A stretch of DNA of 64,000 bases from Nostoc punctiforme NIES-2108 (lineage in GTDB: Bacteria; Cyanobacteriota; Cyanobacteriia; Cyanobacteriales; Nostocaceae). A program made the translations under genes and the position numbers. The notes beneath the pieces are model-generated. The model had not been told where the DNA came from and did not search any database. It saw only the letters and a list, made by a program, of their open reading frames with translations. The stretch spans positions 127,718 through 191,717 of the forward strand of contig LXQE01000148.1 in the NCBI GenBank assembly GCA_003326195.1. Reading direction: 5' to 3'. This document shows positions 44,701 through 52,979 of the stretch, piece by piece (position 1 is the first letter of the stretch; each line of letters opens with the position of its first letter).

Positions 44701-45843
44701 CCTAATGGCAAAGTAGACAAGCATTCTCTGCCAATTGATGAAGTTATCCGACCAACTACTAGCCAATCATTTGTTGCTCCTCGGAATTTTACAGAATTAT
44801 CATTAGTAAAACTTTGGGAAAATCTTCTAAATACTAACCCTATTGGGGTGACAGATAACTTCTTCGAGTTGGGTGGTCACTCGTTTTTAGCTGTACGCTT
44901 AATGGCTCAAATTCATGACAGATTTGAGCATAATCTTCCCCTATCTACTCTTTTTGAAAACCCAACAATTGAAAAACTAGCAACTATTGTCAGTCAGCCA
45001 TCCCGTCAGAGTTCTAATTCTCCTCTAGTAGCAATTAACTCTTCCGGTTCTAAAATACCTTTTTTCTGTATACATGGTGCTGGTGGAGGTATTAGTCACT
45101 ACTTTAATTTATCCAGAAGACTTGGTGAAGATTATCAATTTTACGCTTTGGAAGATACCTTAGAACAAGACAAAGCAGAAATTATTTCAGTAGAAGAAAC
45201 CGCAACTCGTTACCTCCAAGAAATTCATAAAGTACAACCAAATGGCCCTTATCTTTTAGGTGGTCATTGTTACGGCGGTGTACTTGCTTTTGAAATGGCA
45301 CAACAGTTGCAAAAGAAGGGTCAAACAGTAAGTTTATTAGTTATCATCGATGCCATACTATCAGAAACACCCATCGAATCTACAGACGATGACGATGCAA
45401 AATTTTTGCTCCGGATCGCTGAATCAATAAAAACCGATAATAATATAGACTTTTTAGTACCTTTTGAAGAACTTCGAGATTTGCCATTAAATCAGCAACT
45501 TAATTTTATTAATCAAAAAGCAAATTTCATTTTTAGCGATGCGGAGATTAATGATTTTCTTCACCATTACAAACTGTTTAAATCTCATGTTCAAGCTATG
45601 CGAGGTTATGTCCCGCAGATTTATTCTGAGAAAATGACTTTATTCCGAGCAAATGAGGAAATAATTCATGATTTTGAAAACCCCGAATGGAATACCGACG
45701 ATCCATTTCTAGGTTGGGATAAATTTTCCAAGCAACCTATACAAATGATTGAAATTCCTGGCGACCATTTCTCAATTTTCGTAGAACCTTATATTCAGGA
45801 ATTAGCCAGATATCTGAGAGTTTGTATTGATAATGCTGTATAA
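41761..45843 (+). CDS. NRPS5: C-A-PCP-TE terminal module, predicted beta-alanine
   Basis: This is a 1360-residue termination module. The N-terminus LSPAKKALLEKWKRG looks like a docking segment. The C domain has HHIITDG near residue 170. The A domain has YTSGSTGTPKG. The PCP has GGHSF (about 1037). The thioesterase starts at FFCIHGAGGG. In the A core the usual Phe-Asp is Phe-Val-Asp (Val692), and the pocket reads V-D-W-I-I-S-L-A-N-K. This is close to the beta-alanine code VDWVISLADK that I know. Loss of Asp235 is expected for a beta-amino acid. The TE nucleophile elbow is GHCYG (Cys1170) in place of GHSxG, and GDHF supplies the His. The enzyme should add beta-Ala and release or cyclise the product. 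Confidence 0.94.
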   Translation: MEKQDFNLSPAKKALLEKWKRGNLQADIIPKRQVFKNIPLSFSQQRLWFVDQLYHGSSFYNISIAFQIKGRLNITVLQQCLHEILNRHEVWRTNFQIINGEPIQEIAPQLNWDLSIINLEHLSDNNWESEVKQFAAESAKKPFNLAKGLLVRATLLRLSGEEHVLLVTMHHIITDGWSCNVFLRELSTLYAAFSTNQPSPLPALPIQYADFAIWQRDRIQGEFLATQLNYWKQQLNGELPVLQLPTDRPRPKVTTFSGAKQYFTFSKALTDVLRQLSQREDATLFMSLLAAFNILLYRYTDQEDILIGSPIANRNRAELEGMLGLFVNTLVLRNNLSGNPSFREFLRRVRQVTLDAYAHQDLPFEMLVEKLQLERDLSRNPLYEIMFVLQNTPTSVQEVSGLSLRNLEFDSGTAQLDIFLSISESQEGLTGCLEYNTDIFDSTTITQFINNFQTLLEKIVVNPEQRISELSLLTASEQEELLLKFHQTRADYPQNASLNQLFEQQVELTPDSLALISLSEKLTYRQLNHRVNQLAHYLQKQGITKETLVALCLERSIDVVTGILAILKAGGAYIPLDPSYPVERLNFMLSDSQASLLITKQEILEKLSLSSDKTVCLDIHKDEIAQESSENPINISASDKLAYIIYTSGSTGTPKGVLGTHRGTVNGLHWLWKTYPFTQGEVCCQKTAISFVDSVWEIFAPLLQGIPTVIISNATILDPQLFIETLAHHQVSRIILVPSLLRLLINNYSHLLKKLSQLKLWITSGETLSINLAKSFRELIPFAKLINLYGSSEVSANATYYDTSLLEDQASSVPIGRAIDNTQTYVLNRDLQLTPRGVIGELYIGGHGLAKGYLHRPELTQERFIDNPFVPRTKLYKTGDFVRYRNDGSLEYLGRQDEQVKIRGFRVELGEIAAAIAQHPDVQESIVIAVDDAQENQRLIAYVVTNKQDIATQLFTYLQHQLPNYMLPSAFVVLDKLPLTPNGKVDKHSLPIDEVIRPTTSQSFVAPRNFTELSLVKLWENLLNTNPIGVTDNFFELGGHSFLAVRLMAQIHDRFEHNLPLSTLFENPTIEKLATIVSQPSRQSSNSPLVAINSSGSKIPFFCIHGAGGGISHYFNLSRRLGEDYQFYALEDTLEQDKAEIISVEETATRYLQEIHKVQPNGPYLLGGHCYGGVLAFEMAQQLQKKGQTVSLLVIIDAILSETPIESTDDDDAKFLLRIAESIKTDNNIDFLVPFEELRDLPLNQQLNFINQKANFIFSDAEINDFLHHYKLFKSHVQAMRGYVPQIYSEKMTLFRANEEIIHDFENPEWNTDDPFLGWDKFSKQPIQMIEIPGDHFSIFVEPYIQELARYLRVCIDNAV

Positions 45844-45867
45844 AAATAATGGGAGTAAAAAAGACTG

Positions 45868-47247
45868 ATGAAACTACCCCCAGGGCCAAAAACTCCTGCT
45901 TGGTTACTAGCTCTGCAATTCGAGGCTAACCCCTTTGGCTATATGGATGCTAATTCCCAACTTTATGGGGATATGGTGACTAGAATGCTTGGTTCTACGC
46001 CAATGATTTATGTTAGTAATCCTTTGGCTATCAAGCAACTTTTCACCAATACTAGAGAAATTACCGCATCTGGTACCTTGAACCAAGATTTTGCCCTGTT
46101 CACAGGAAATCAAGGAATACTGCAACTTGATGGTTTAATTCACAAAAATCGACGTAAGCTGCTCATGCAGGCTTTTCATGGAACGCGAATGCAAGCCTGT
46201 GGACGACGTATCTGCGAACTTACGCAAAAAATTATGGCTCGACAAGCGATTGACAAACCTTTTATCGCTTACTCAATCATAGAAGAAATTACGTTGTCCA
46301 TAGGTATAGAGGTTGTTCTGGGATTACCTGAAGGTAAACGCTATGACAAACTCAAGCATTTATTTGTTTCTGTGTTCAAATCCGAGCGATCTAAACTTTT
46401 TAAATTTATTACCAAACTACCTTTAGGAAACCGGGATTTAGGTCGGTGGAGTCCAGAAGGATATATGCTTCACCTCCGACAGGAAATTTTTCAATTGCTA
46501 TATACTGAAGTGCAAGAACGCCGCCAGCAAGCAGATTATTTACGCACTGATATGCTTACCGATCTGATATTTGCTGCTGATGAAACAGGTGAACCATTAA
46601 GTAATCAAGAGGTGCGCGACCTTCTATTATCGCCGATATTTGCAGCTCAAGACGCTTCTGGAACTGCGATCGCTTGGTCTTTGTACTGGATTCACCGTTT
46701 ACCTGCTATACGAGCGCGCCTGCTGGAAGAAATTGATAGTCTTGGTGAAAACCCAGACCCCATGAACATTGTCACATTACCCTACCTAAATGCTGTTTGT
46801 AACGAAGCTTTACGAATTTATCCAACTCAGTTGTTTGCATTTCCCAGGTTGGTAAAATCAACCGTCGAGATGATGGGCTACGAGTTGAATCCCGGTACAA
46901 TACTTATTGCTAATATTTATTCCACACATCAGCGAGAAGATTTATATCCCAGTCCCAAAGAATTTCAGCCAGAGCGCTTTTTAGAAAAACAATTTTCTCC
47001 CTACGAATTTCTCCCATTTGGTGGTGGTTCTCGTGTTTGTATTGGCGGGACTTTTGCTTTATTTGAAATGAAACTTATATTAGCAACTATTCTGGCAAAT
47101 TATGAATTAGAGCTAGTTAGTCAGCGCCCAGAACGTCCCAAATATGGAGGTCTGATTTGTTATCCAGCTAGCGGTGTGAAGATGGTCATACGTGGTCTGC
47201 GTCAAAATCAAAGACAATCACAACCATCCGTAGTCGGTTTAGTTTAA
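45868..47247 (+). CDS. Cytochrome P450 (CYP110-like), cluster tailoring
   Basis: This 459-residue P450 begins with the proline-rich LPPGPKTP, has the ExxR helix (NEALRIYP), PERF, and the haem-binding FGGGSRVCIGG with Cys391. The overall layout is that of cyanobacterial CYP110-type enzymes. The I-helix reads AAQDAS (residues 259-264), so the conserved Thr of AGxDT is Ala. It starts 24 bases after NRPS5. It likely oxidises the released or carrier-bound product. The redox partner is not in the window. Confidence 0.9.
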   Translation: MKLPPGPKTPAWLLALQFEANPFGYMDANSQLYGDMVTRMLGSTPMIYVSNPLAIKQLFTNTREITASGTLNQDFALFTGNQGILQLDGLIHKNRRKLLMQAFHGTRMQACGRRICELTQKIMARQAIDKPFIAYSIIEEITLSIGIEVVLGLPEGKRYDKLKHLFVSVFKSERSKLFKFITKLPLGNRDLGRWSPEGYMLHLRQEIFQLLYTEVQERRQQADYLRTDMLTDLIFAADETGEPLSNQEVRDLLLSPIFAAQDASGTAIAWSLYWIHRLPAIRARLLEEIDSLGENPDPMNIVTLPYLNAVCNEALRIYPTQLFAFPRLVKSTVEMMGYELNPGTILIANIYSTHQREDLYPSPKEFQPERFLEKQFSPYEFLPFGGGSRVCIGGTFALFEMKLILATILANYELELVSQRPERPKYGGLICYPASGVKMVIRGLRQNQRQSQPSVVGLV

Positions 47248-47285
47248 GAACTATTAATTATTTAATATTTGTCAGAAAAATACCA

Positions 47286-48620
47286 ATGAACCTACCTGAT
47301 GGGCCAAAAACTTCTCCCCGATTACTCAATCAATTTGAGACCGATCCCCTTGCCTTCATGGATACTATGGGCGATCGCTATGGCGACATTTTCACTATTA
47401 TGGCTGATTCAATACCTCTAGTAATAATCAGCAACCCAGAAGGGATGAAGCAGATTTTTACTAATGCAAAAGAGATTACAGCTTCTGGTAAGTTGAATCA
47501 AGGTGGAGAATCAGTTGTCGGCAAGTATGGGTTGCTTGCACTAGATGGGTTGCGTCACAGAAATCGCCGTAAGTTGTTGATGTCACCGATGCGCGAAACT
47601 CAGACACAAGAATATGGACGGCATATTTGTAGAGTAACAGAAAAAGTAATGAATCAACTGACTATAGGTAAATCTTTTCTTGCTTACCCAACTATGCAAA
47701 AGATTACCTTAGAAGTAGTTTTGCCATCATTATTTGGGTTACATCAAGGAGAGCGTTACGAACAATTTCGACAACTGTTTTCTAATTTAATAAGTTACGC
47801 TCGGTCTCGCTGGCTAGATATATCTCTGTCCTACCCTTTTCTAAAGAAGGATTTGGGTCGCTGGAGTCCTTGGGGATACTGGCTTCACTTACAACGGCAA
47901 TTTGACTCACTACTCCACATCGAAATTGAAGAGCGCCACCAACAAGTAAATCCTTTGCGTAGCGATGTATTATCAGAACTGGTTTTGGCTTGCGATGAAA
48001 TGGGTCAACCAATGACCTATGAATATATCCGAGATTTGTTTCCATCATTGCTATTTGGTGGTCAAGATGCGTCAGCTACTGCTATAAGTTGGTCTTTGTA
48101 TTGGATTCATAGTGTACCTGGTATTCGCGATCGCTTATTAGAAGAACTTGACAGTCTTGGTGAATCCCTAGAACCTGCGAAGATTATCGCATTACCTTAC
48201 TTAAATGCTGTTTGTAATGAATCCCTACGAATTTATCCAACTCAGGTTGTGACATTTCCACGACTTGTAGAATCACCAATTGAAGTCATGGACTACAAAT
48301 TAGACCCAGGAACCGTAGTAAGAGGATGTATATACTTGACTCATCAACGAGAGGATTTATATCCACAACCAAAGCAATTCAGACCAGAGCGCTTTCTAGA
48401 AAAAGAATATTCTCCCTATGAGTTTCTACCATTTGGTGGTGGCGCTCGTCGCTGTCCAGGTGAGTTATTAGCACTTTTTGAAATGAAACTGGTATTAGCA
48501 ACAATTCTCTCACGCTATCAATTAGCGTTAGCACATAAAAGAGTAGAGAAACCTAAAGCTAGGGGCGTTAACTATCCTCCTGCTAGTGGCTTGAAGATGG
48601 TAATGCTTGGGTCACGTTAA
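47286..48620 (+). CDS. Cytochrome P450 (CYP110-like), paralogue of the preceding P450
   Basis: This 444-residue P450 is closely related to its upstream neighbour (shared LGRWSP, LYWIHS, NEALRIYPTQ-like NESLRIYPTQ and YSPYEFLPFGGG). Haem Cys is about residue 390 in GARRCPGE. The I-helix reads GGQDAS (258-263), again without the conserved Thr. The pair is a tandem duplication that has diverged and may act at two positions of the product. The gap to the previous gene is 38 bases. Confidence 0.9.
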   Translation: MNLPDGPKTSPRLLNQFETDPLAFMDTMGDRYGDIFTIMADSIPLVIISNPEGMKQIFTNAKEITASGKLNQGGESVVGKYGLLALDGLRHRNRRKLLMSPMRETQTQEYGRHICRVTEKVMNQLTIGKSFLAYPTMQKITLEVVLPSLFGLHQGERYEQFRQLFSNLISYARSRWLDISLSYPFLKKDLGRWSPWGYWLHLQRQFDSLLHIEIEERHQQVNPLRSDVLSELVLACDEMGQPMTYEYIRDLFPSLLFGGQDASATAISWSLYWIHSVPGIRDRLLEELDSLGESLEPAKIIALPYLNAVCNESLRIYPTQVVTFPRLVESPIEVMDYKLDPGTVVRGCIYLTHQREDLYPQPKQFRPERFLEKEYSPYEFLPFGGGARRCPGELLALFEMKLVLATILSRYQLALAHKRVEKPKARGVNYPPASGLKMVMLGSR

Positions 48621-48638
48621 TAAGTAAATAAATTAAAA

Positions 48639-50015
48639 ATGACTTCAGAAAACCAATCTAAAATAAAAAATGAGATACTTGAAGGTAACATCTTAAAACT
48701 GATGTTCAAGTTATCAGCTCCTGGCATTCTAGTAATGCTGCTGATTAACATGAATGCTTTTATTGATGCTCTATTTGCTGGGCAATTTATAGGAGAAACA
48801 GCAATTGCTGGCATATCTTTAGCTCTACCACTTACTGCTATCATAGATGGTTTTGCTTACTTAGTTGGAACAGGTTCAGCTTCTGTTCTGAGCCGAGCTA
48901 TTGGTGCTGGAGATATAAAAACTCAGTCCAAAATTTTTGGCAATTTAATTATAATGGGTATTTTTATATCCTTTTTTATTACTATAATTGGCTACAGCTT
49001 TAGTGAAGAATTAATTAAATTAATGGGAGGAAGTGGTCAAGTAGCTTTTGCCGGTTCTGAATATTTTAAAACTTATATACTAGGCTCAGTATTTTATATT
49101 TTAGCAGTAGCTTCCAACCAACTTATTAAGTCAGAAGGTAAAGTTAGATTAGCTATGACTTTTGCAGGTATTTATGTCATTATTAATATAATTTTAAATC
49201 CTATATTTGTTGTAGTTTTTCATTGGGGTATCCGGGGAATTGCTCTTGCGACTGTTATTGCTATGATAGTATTTTGCATAATAAACTTTATATATTTCTT
49301 ATCTGGTAAAAGTTCTATTCCAGTTAATCCTAGAAAGCTTGCTCTAGCAATAAATTTACTTCCGGGAATTTTATCAGTGGGAATGTCAGCACTACTGGCT
49401 AATGTTATGGAATTAGTACAAAATTTTGTTGTTTTTAAATCTATCTCCTATTATGGAACAAATAGTGATATAGCTTTCTACGGAGCAACTATAAGATTGA
49501 CTTTATTAGCATTCATTCCTTTAAATGGATTTGTGCAAGCATTACAACCAGTGATTGGCATAAATTATGGAGCCAGAAATTATGATAGAATGAGAAAAGC
49601 TTATTTTACTTTTAGTATTTCTGTAACTGCTTTGGCTGTATTATTTTGGTTGCCAATGCAATTATCACCAGAAACATTTTTAAGTTGGCTATTGCCAAAT
49701 TCGACTTTCACAAACAATGATTTACTCAATTTTCGCGTTTTGAGTTTATTAATACCAACAATATCTTTTGTTCCCTTTGGTTCAGTTCTATTTCAGTCTA
49801 TAGGAAAGGGAAAAACTGTTTCTATAATAATTATTTTAAATAATATAGTTTTATTTATTCCACTAGTGGTAATTTTATCAAAGTTGCTAGGTGTAAGTGG
49901 TGTATATTATGGAATAGCTATTACGGATTTTTTACTGATGGTTATTGCACTTCTATTAACATTTGTTGAGTTCAAAAAAATGAATATAAATTATCTAAAA
50001 GATAATCCCTATTAG
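48639..50015 (+). CDS. MATE-family multidrug/metabolite exporter
   Basis: This 458-residue integral membrane protein has about twelve hydrophobic segments and MATE features: an N-terminal LMFKLSAPGILVMLL, the GTGSASVLSRAIGAGD loop, and the second-half repeat with ALQPVIGINYGARNYDR. MATE proteins use proton or sodium gradients to extrude small molecules. It starts 18 bases after the second P450, so it is probably co-transcribed and exports the cluster product. The base composition is more AT-rich than the NRPS genes. Confidence 0.9.
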   Translation: MTSENQSKIKNEILEGNILKLMFKLSAPGILVMLLINMNAFIDALFAGQFIGETAIAGISLALPLTAIIDGFAYLVGTGSASVLSRAIGAGDIKTQSKIFGNLIIMGIFISFFITIIGYSFSEELIKLMGGSGQVAFAGSEYFKTYILGSVFYILAVASNQLIKSEGKVRLAMTFAGIYVIINIILNPIFVVVFHWGIRGIALATVIAMIVFCIINFIYFLSGKSSIPVNPRKLALAINLLPGILSVGMSALLANVMELVQNFVVFKSISYYGTNSDIAFYGATIRLTLLAFIPLNGFVQALQPVIGINYGARNYDRMRKAYFTFSISVTALAVLFWLPMQLSPETFLSWLLPNSTFTNNDLLNFRVLSLLIPTISFVPFGSVLFQSIGKGKTVSIIIILNNIVLFIPLVVILSKLLGVSGVYYGIAITDFLLMVIALLLTFVEFKKMNINYLKDNPY

Positions 50016-50097
50016 ACTATCAATATAATTCCAATTTTATTGATTTTAAATTTTAGTTTTTACATCTGCATATCTATTCACTCTAAAGGTCACAAAA

Positions 50098-50976
50098 ATG
50101 CCTCCAAAACATAAAGGTGCTATCGTAATTACAGGAGCATCAACAGGTGTAGGCAGAGCAACAGCTCTTATGCTTGACAAAAAAGGATATCGAGTATTTG
50201 CATCAGTCCGTAAAGAAAAAGATGCTGAATCTCTCAAGAGTGATTCCTCCGAGAATTTGACACCAATTTTCATGGATATTACAAAACCAGAAGAAATTAA
50301 ATCTGCGGCAGATATTGTTTCAAAATCTATTCCTGATGAAGGATTAGTAGGATTAGTAAATAATGCTGGTCTGTTAGTTGATGGGCCACTGGAGTTTATT
50401 TCGCTTGATGACCTGAGATGGCAATTTGAAGTCAATGTTTTTGGGCAAATAGCAGTGACGCAGGAATTTTTACCGTTAATCCGAAAAGTTAAAGGTCGGA
50501 TTATTAATATTGGCTCTATCGGAGGAGTAATTTCTGGGCCATATATCTCTGCTTTGTGTGCTTCCAAGTTTGCGTTAGAGGCATTTACCGATGCTTTGAG
50601 AATAGAATTACATCCTTGGGGAATCGAAGTTATCTTAATTGAACCAGGCTCAATTGCATCTGCGGCTCCCGATAAAGTAGAGGAAAGCTTTAGAAAAAAT
50701 TTTGCTAATATGTCACCTGATGCTAAAGCAATGTATGGAGATACATATAAATTTTTTGTAGAAGATTTAATTCAATCAAATCGTGAAGGGATGCCGCCGG
50801 AACAAGTTGCAGATGCGATTATAAAGGCTTTAGAAATCAGGAAGCCTAAAACACGTTATTTCTTGTCTAAGGGGCAGCTAGGTTTAATGCTTGAACTTGT
50901 GCTAAAAAAAATTATACCAGACCGTAGTTATGATGCAATGATTATAAAAAGTTTGAATTTAAAAAATCAAATTTGA
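50098..50976 (+). CDS. Short-chain dehydrogenase/reductase lacking the catalytic Tyr
   Basis: This 292-residue classical SDR has TGASTGVG near residue 10 (cofactor), NNAG, and GSIGG with the catalytic Ser. The YxxxK motif reads LCASK: Leu153 (codon 50554-50556) is where Tyr should be, while Lys157 is kept. A Tyr lies four residues earlier (PYISALCASK), out of register. The enzyme may be inactive, may use the shifted Tyr, or may have a non-redox role. It sits 82 bases after the MATE gene at the 3' end of the cluster and could be a ketone/alcohol tailoring enzyme. Substrate unknown. Confidence 0.85.
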   Translation: MPPKHKGAIVITGASTGVGRATALMLDKKGYRVFASVRKEKDAESLKSDSSENLTPIFMDITKPEEIKSAADIVSKSIPDEGLVGLVNNAGLLVDGPLEFISLDDLRWQFEVNVFGQIAVTQEFLPLIRKVKGRIINIGSIGGVISGPYISALCASKFALEAFTDALRIELHPWGIEVILIEPGSIASAAPDKVEESFRKNFANMSPDAKAMYGDTYKFFVEDLIQSNREGMPPEQVADAIIKALEIRKPKTRYFLSKGQLGLMLELVLKKIIPDRSYDAMIIKSLNLKNQI

Positions 50977-51076
50977 ACTTGTTCTCCTGCATTTAATCCG
51001 TTTGAATGCTCAAATTAAAAGTATATTCACTGGAATATTACAGACAATCAACACTTAGTTAATTTATTTCAAAATC

Positions 51077-52117
51077 ATGATTTCATCTGATTCAAAACCT
51101 AATAATACAGACTTTCAAATCAGTCCCATAGAATGGGTACATGCTTACTGGGTTTCACGGTGTATCTATGTCGTCGCTAAACTTGGTATTGCTGATTTGC
51201 TAAAGGATGGCTCTCAACATTGCGATATCTTAGCTGCTGCAACCAATACACATAGTGATTCTCTATATCGAGTTTTGCGGGCACTCGCCAGTATTGGAAT
51301 TTTTGCGGAGACACAAACTCGATGCTTTGAGCTAACACCATTGGCAGATTGTTTGCAAAGCAACGTTCCTGACTCAATTCGTGCTATGGCTATTTTCCGA
51401 GGTGAAGAGCATTACTATAAATCCTGGGGGAATTTAATGTATTGCTTAGAAACTGGTAAAAGTGCCTTTGAAGATTTGTATGGTATGGATTTGTTTGAGT
51501 ACAATGAACAGAATTCTAGCCGAGGAGAAATCTTCGACCAGGCTATGACTTCATCAAAAGATTCCTATACCGAACACCTGGAAGCTTATGATTTTTCGTC
51601 AATTAATAAGCTAATAGACGTTGGTGGTGGTCAAGGGAGCTTTTTAGCTGCTGTACTCGAAGCTAATCCTACTATGATAGGAGTATTGTTCGATCAGGCA
51701 GAAGTGATTAATAGAGCCAAGGATTCACAAGAAATAGCATCCGTTATTAGTCGTTGTCAGCTTGTAGGAGGTAGCTTTTTTGAAGCTCTGCCACAAGGAG
51801 GAGATGCTTATGTTCTTAAACATATTATTCAGGACTGGGATGACGAGCGATCGCTGGCTATTCTTCAACGTTGTCATCAAGCTATGATAGAGCAAGGACG
51901 CGTTTTAGTGATAGACTACGTACTTCCTCCTGCTAACGAGTTTTCAGGAAGTAAGTTTATAGATATCAACATGTTAGTAATGTGTCCAGGTGGACGTATT
52001 CGTACTGAAGCTGAGTTTGAAGATTTATTTAAATCAGCAGGTTTCAAACTTACTAAAATTTATCCAACACAATCGGATGTTAGTATTATTGAAGGAGTTA
52101 AAATAGATATCAATTAG
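51077..52117 (+). CDS. O-methyltransferase (family 2, SAM-dependent)
   Basis: This 346-residue protein has a dimerisation domain (residues 1-110, WVSRCIYVVAKLGIADLL), SAM-binding LIDVGGGQGSFL near residue 180, and the catalytic His region VLKHIIQDWDDE, as in acetylserotonin/hydroxyneurosporene O-methyltransferases. Family members methylate hydroxyls on small molecules. It is the last plus-strand gene before the decayed region and probably ends the cluster. It is a candidate for methylating the product, or for the O-methyl step of the extender unit, for which no FkbG-type gene is seen. A 100 bp gap precedes it. Confidence 0.85.
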   Translation: MISSDSKPNNTDFQISPIEWVHAYWVSRCIYVVAKLGIADLLKDGSQHCDILAAATNTHSDSLYRVLRALASIGIFAETQTRCFELTPLADCLQSNVPDSIRAMAIFRGEEHYYKSWGNLMYCLETGKSAFEDLYGMDLFEYNEQNSSRGEIFDQAMTSSKDSYTEHLEAYDFSSINKLIDVGGGQGSFLAAVLEANPTMIGVLFDQAEVINRAKDSQEIASVISRCQLVGGSFFEALPQGGDAYVLKHIIQDWDDERSLAILQRCHQAMIEQGRVLVIDYVLPPANEFSGSKFIDINMLVMCPGGRIRTEAEFEDLFKSAGFKLTKIYPTQSDVSIIEGVKIDIN

Positions 52118-52314
52118 ATATCAATTAATAATGAAGAATGCTGATTTAAAAGTGCTGAGTTCTGAATTGAAAGACAACCCATAATATGGAAGGTATCAAC
52201 CTTCTCCTAGTAAGAATATTCGTCTCAAGTTTGCCTTAGAGCAAACGCATCTAAATTACTCTTGACCACGACCAAGATTAAGAATCAACGCTCATAATCA
52301 GTATTTATCGCTGG

Positions 52315-52359
52315 GTGTAGTTTGCAGAACTCAAAGCGATGCCTGCGGCGGGCTACGCC
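52315..52359 (+). repeat. Dispersed repeat (copy 1), intergenic
   Basis: It shares a GTGTAGTTTGCA-like start and a GCGATGCCTGCGGCGGGCTA core with 54299-54346. This family is frequent in Nostoc-type genomes. Apart from this element and the remnant at 52561-52815, I see nothing in 52118-52560. Confidence 0.6.
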
Positions 52360-52560
52360 AACGCCTAAAGTTTTAACAAGAAGCATAAGTTAATGAGATT
52401 TATTTAGACTCTATTGACAATATGCTGCTCTCGTTGATATAATGCGGCCGCCCTAATCCCAATGCTAATTGGGCGATTTCGGATTTTGGTATTCAACTCG
52501 GTACTTAACGCCGGGTTTTTTGCCGTTGAGTGCAACGCCGAATAGCCCGTTGTAGACATC

Positions 52561-52815
52561 ACTGCTACACTCAATTTCTTAGAGGAAAGGCAATCCGGTC
52601 AGACTGTGACTGCGTTGGCGATGTCGACCAATACACTCACACTCTGGTCTGTACGATTTTTCATGTGGAATATGCCATTTCATGCAGAGCATCATTTGTA
52701 CGCATCAATTCCGTTTCACGTGCTACCAAAAGCACATTAGCAATTGAGCAAACACTTTACCCACATTGAACCTGGCTATGTGAAAGTCAACTGGGATATC
52801 TTAACTAATTCCTAA
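52561..52815 (+). pseudogene. Remnant of a fatty acid desaturase-like gene
   Basis: The frame through 52621 reads, in pieces, RFFMWNMPFHAEHHLY, then SIPFHVLPKAH, an in-frame TAG at 52738-52740, then QLSKHFTHIEPGYVKVNWD and TAA at 52813. HAEHHLY followed by PFH-LPKAH is the third histidine box and C-terminus of membrane fatty-acid desaturases. The two other histidine boxes and the N-terminal two thirds are missing. The overlapping open frame at 52530-52769 is in another frame and is not the gene. Confidence 0.7.
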
Positions 52816-52821
52816 TTGGGC

Positions 52822-52889
52822 ATGGGGAGCAGAGGGGCGGAGGGGGAAAGACTTACTGTAACTAAGTCCTCTGCTCCCCTGCTCCCCAT
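52822..52889. repeat. G-rich/C-rich inverted repeat, possible terminator
   Basis: Perfect 11-base arms ATGGGGAGCAG / CTGCTCCCCAT flank an imperfectly paired centre. The GGGGAGCAG unit recurs inside the HlyD gene (58150-58210) and the ABC ATPase gene (59308-59370). It lies just after the desaturase remnant. Confidence 0.7.
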
Positions 52890-52979
52890 TCCTTTTGATT
52901 TTAATTTGCTCTAGACTCGACCTTAAGGCGCCTTTGTCAGATCATGAAGAATGATTAAAAAAAACGAGTATAGACAAAT

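Noticed and set aside
52530..52769. Small open frame as a gene
   Set aside because: It is out of frame with the recognisable desaturase remnant and has no family likeness.
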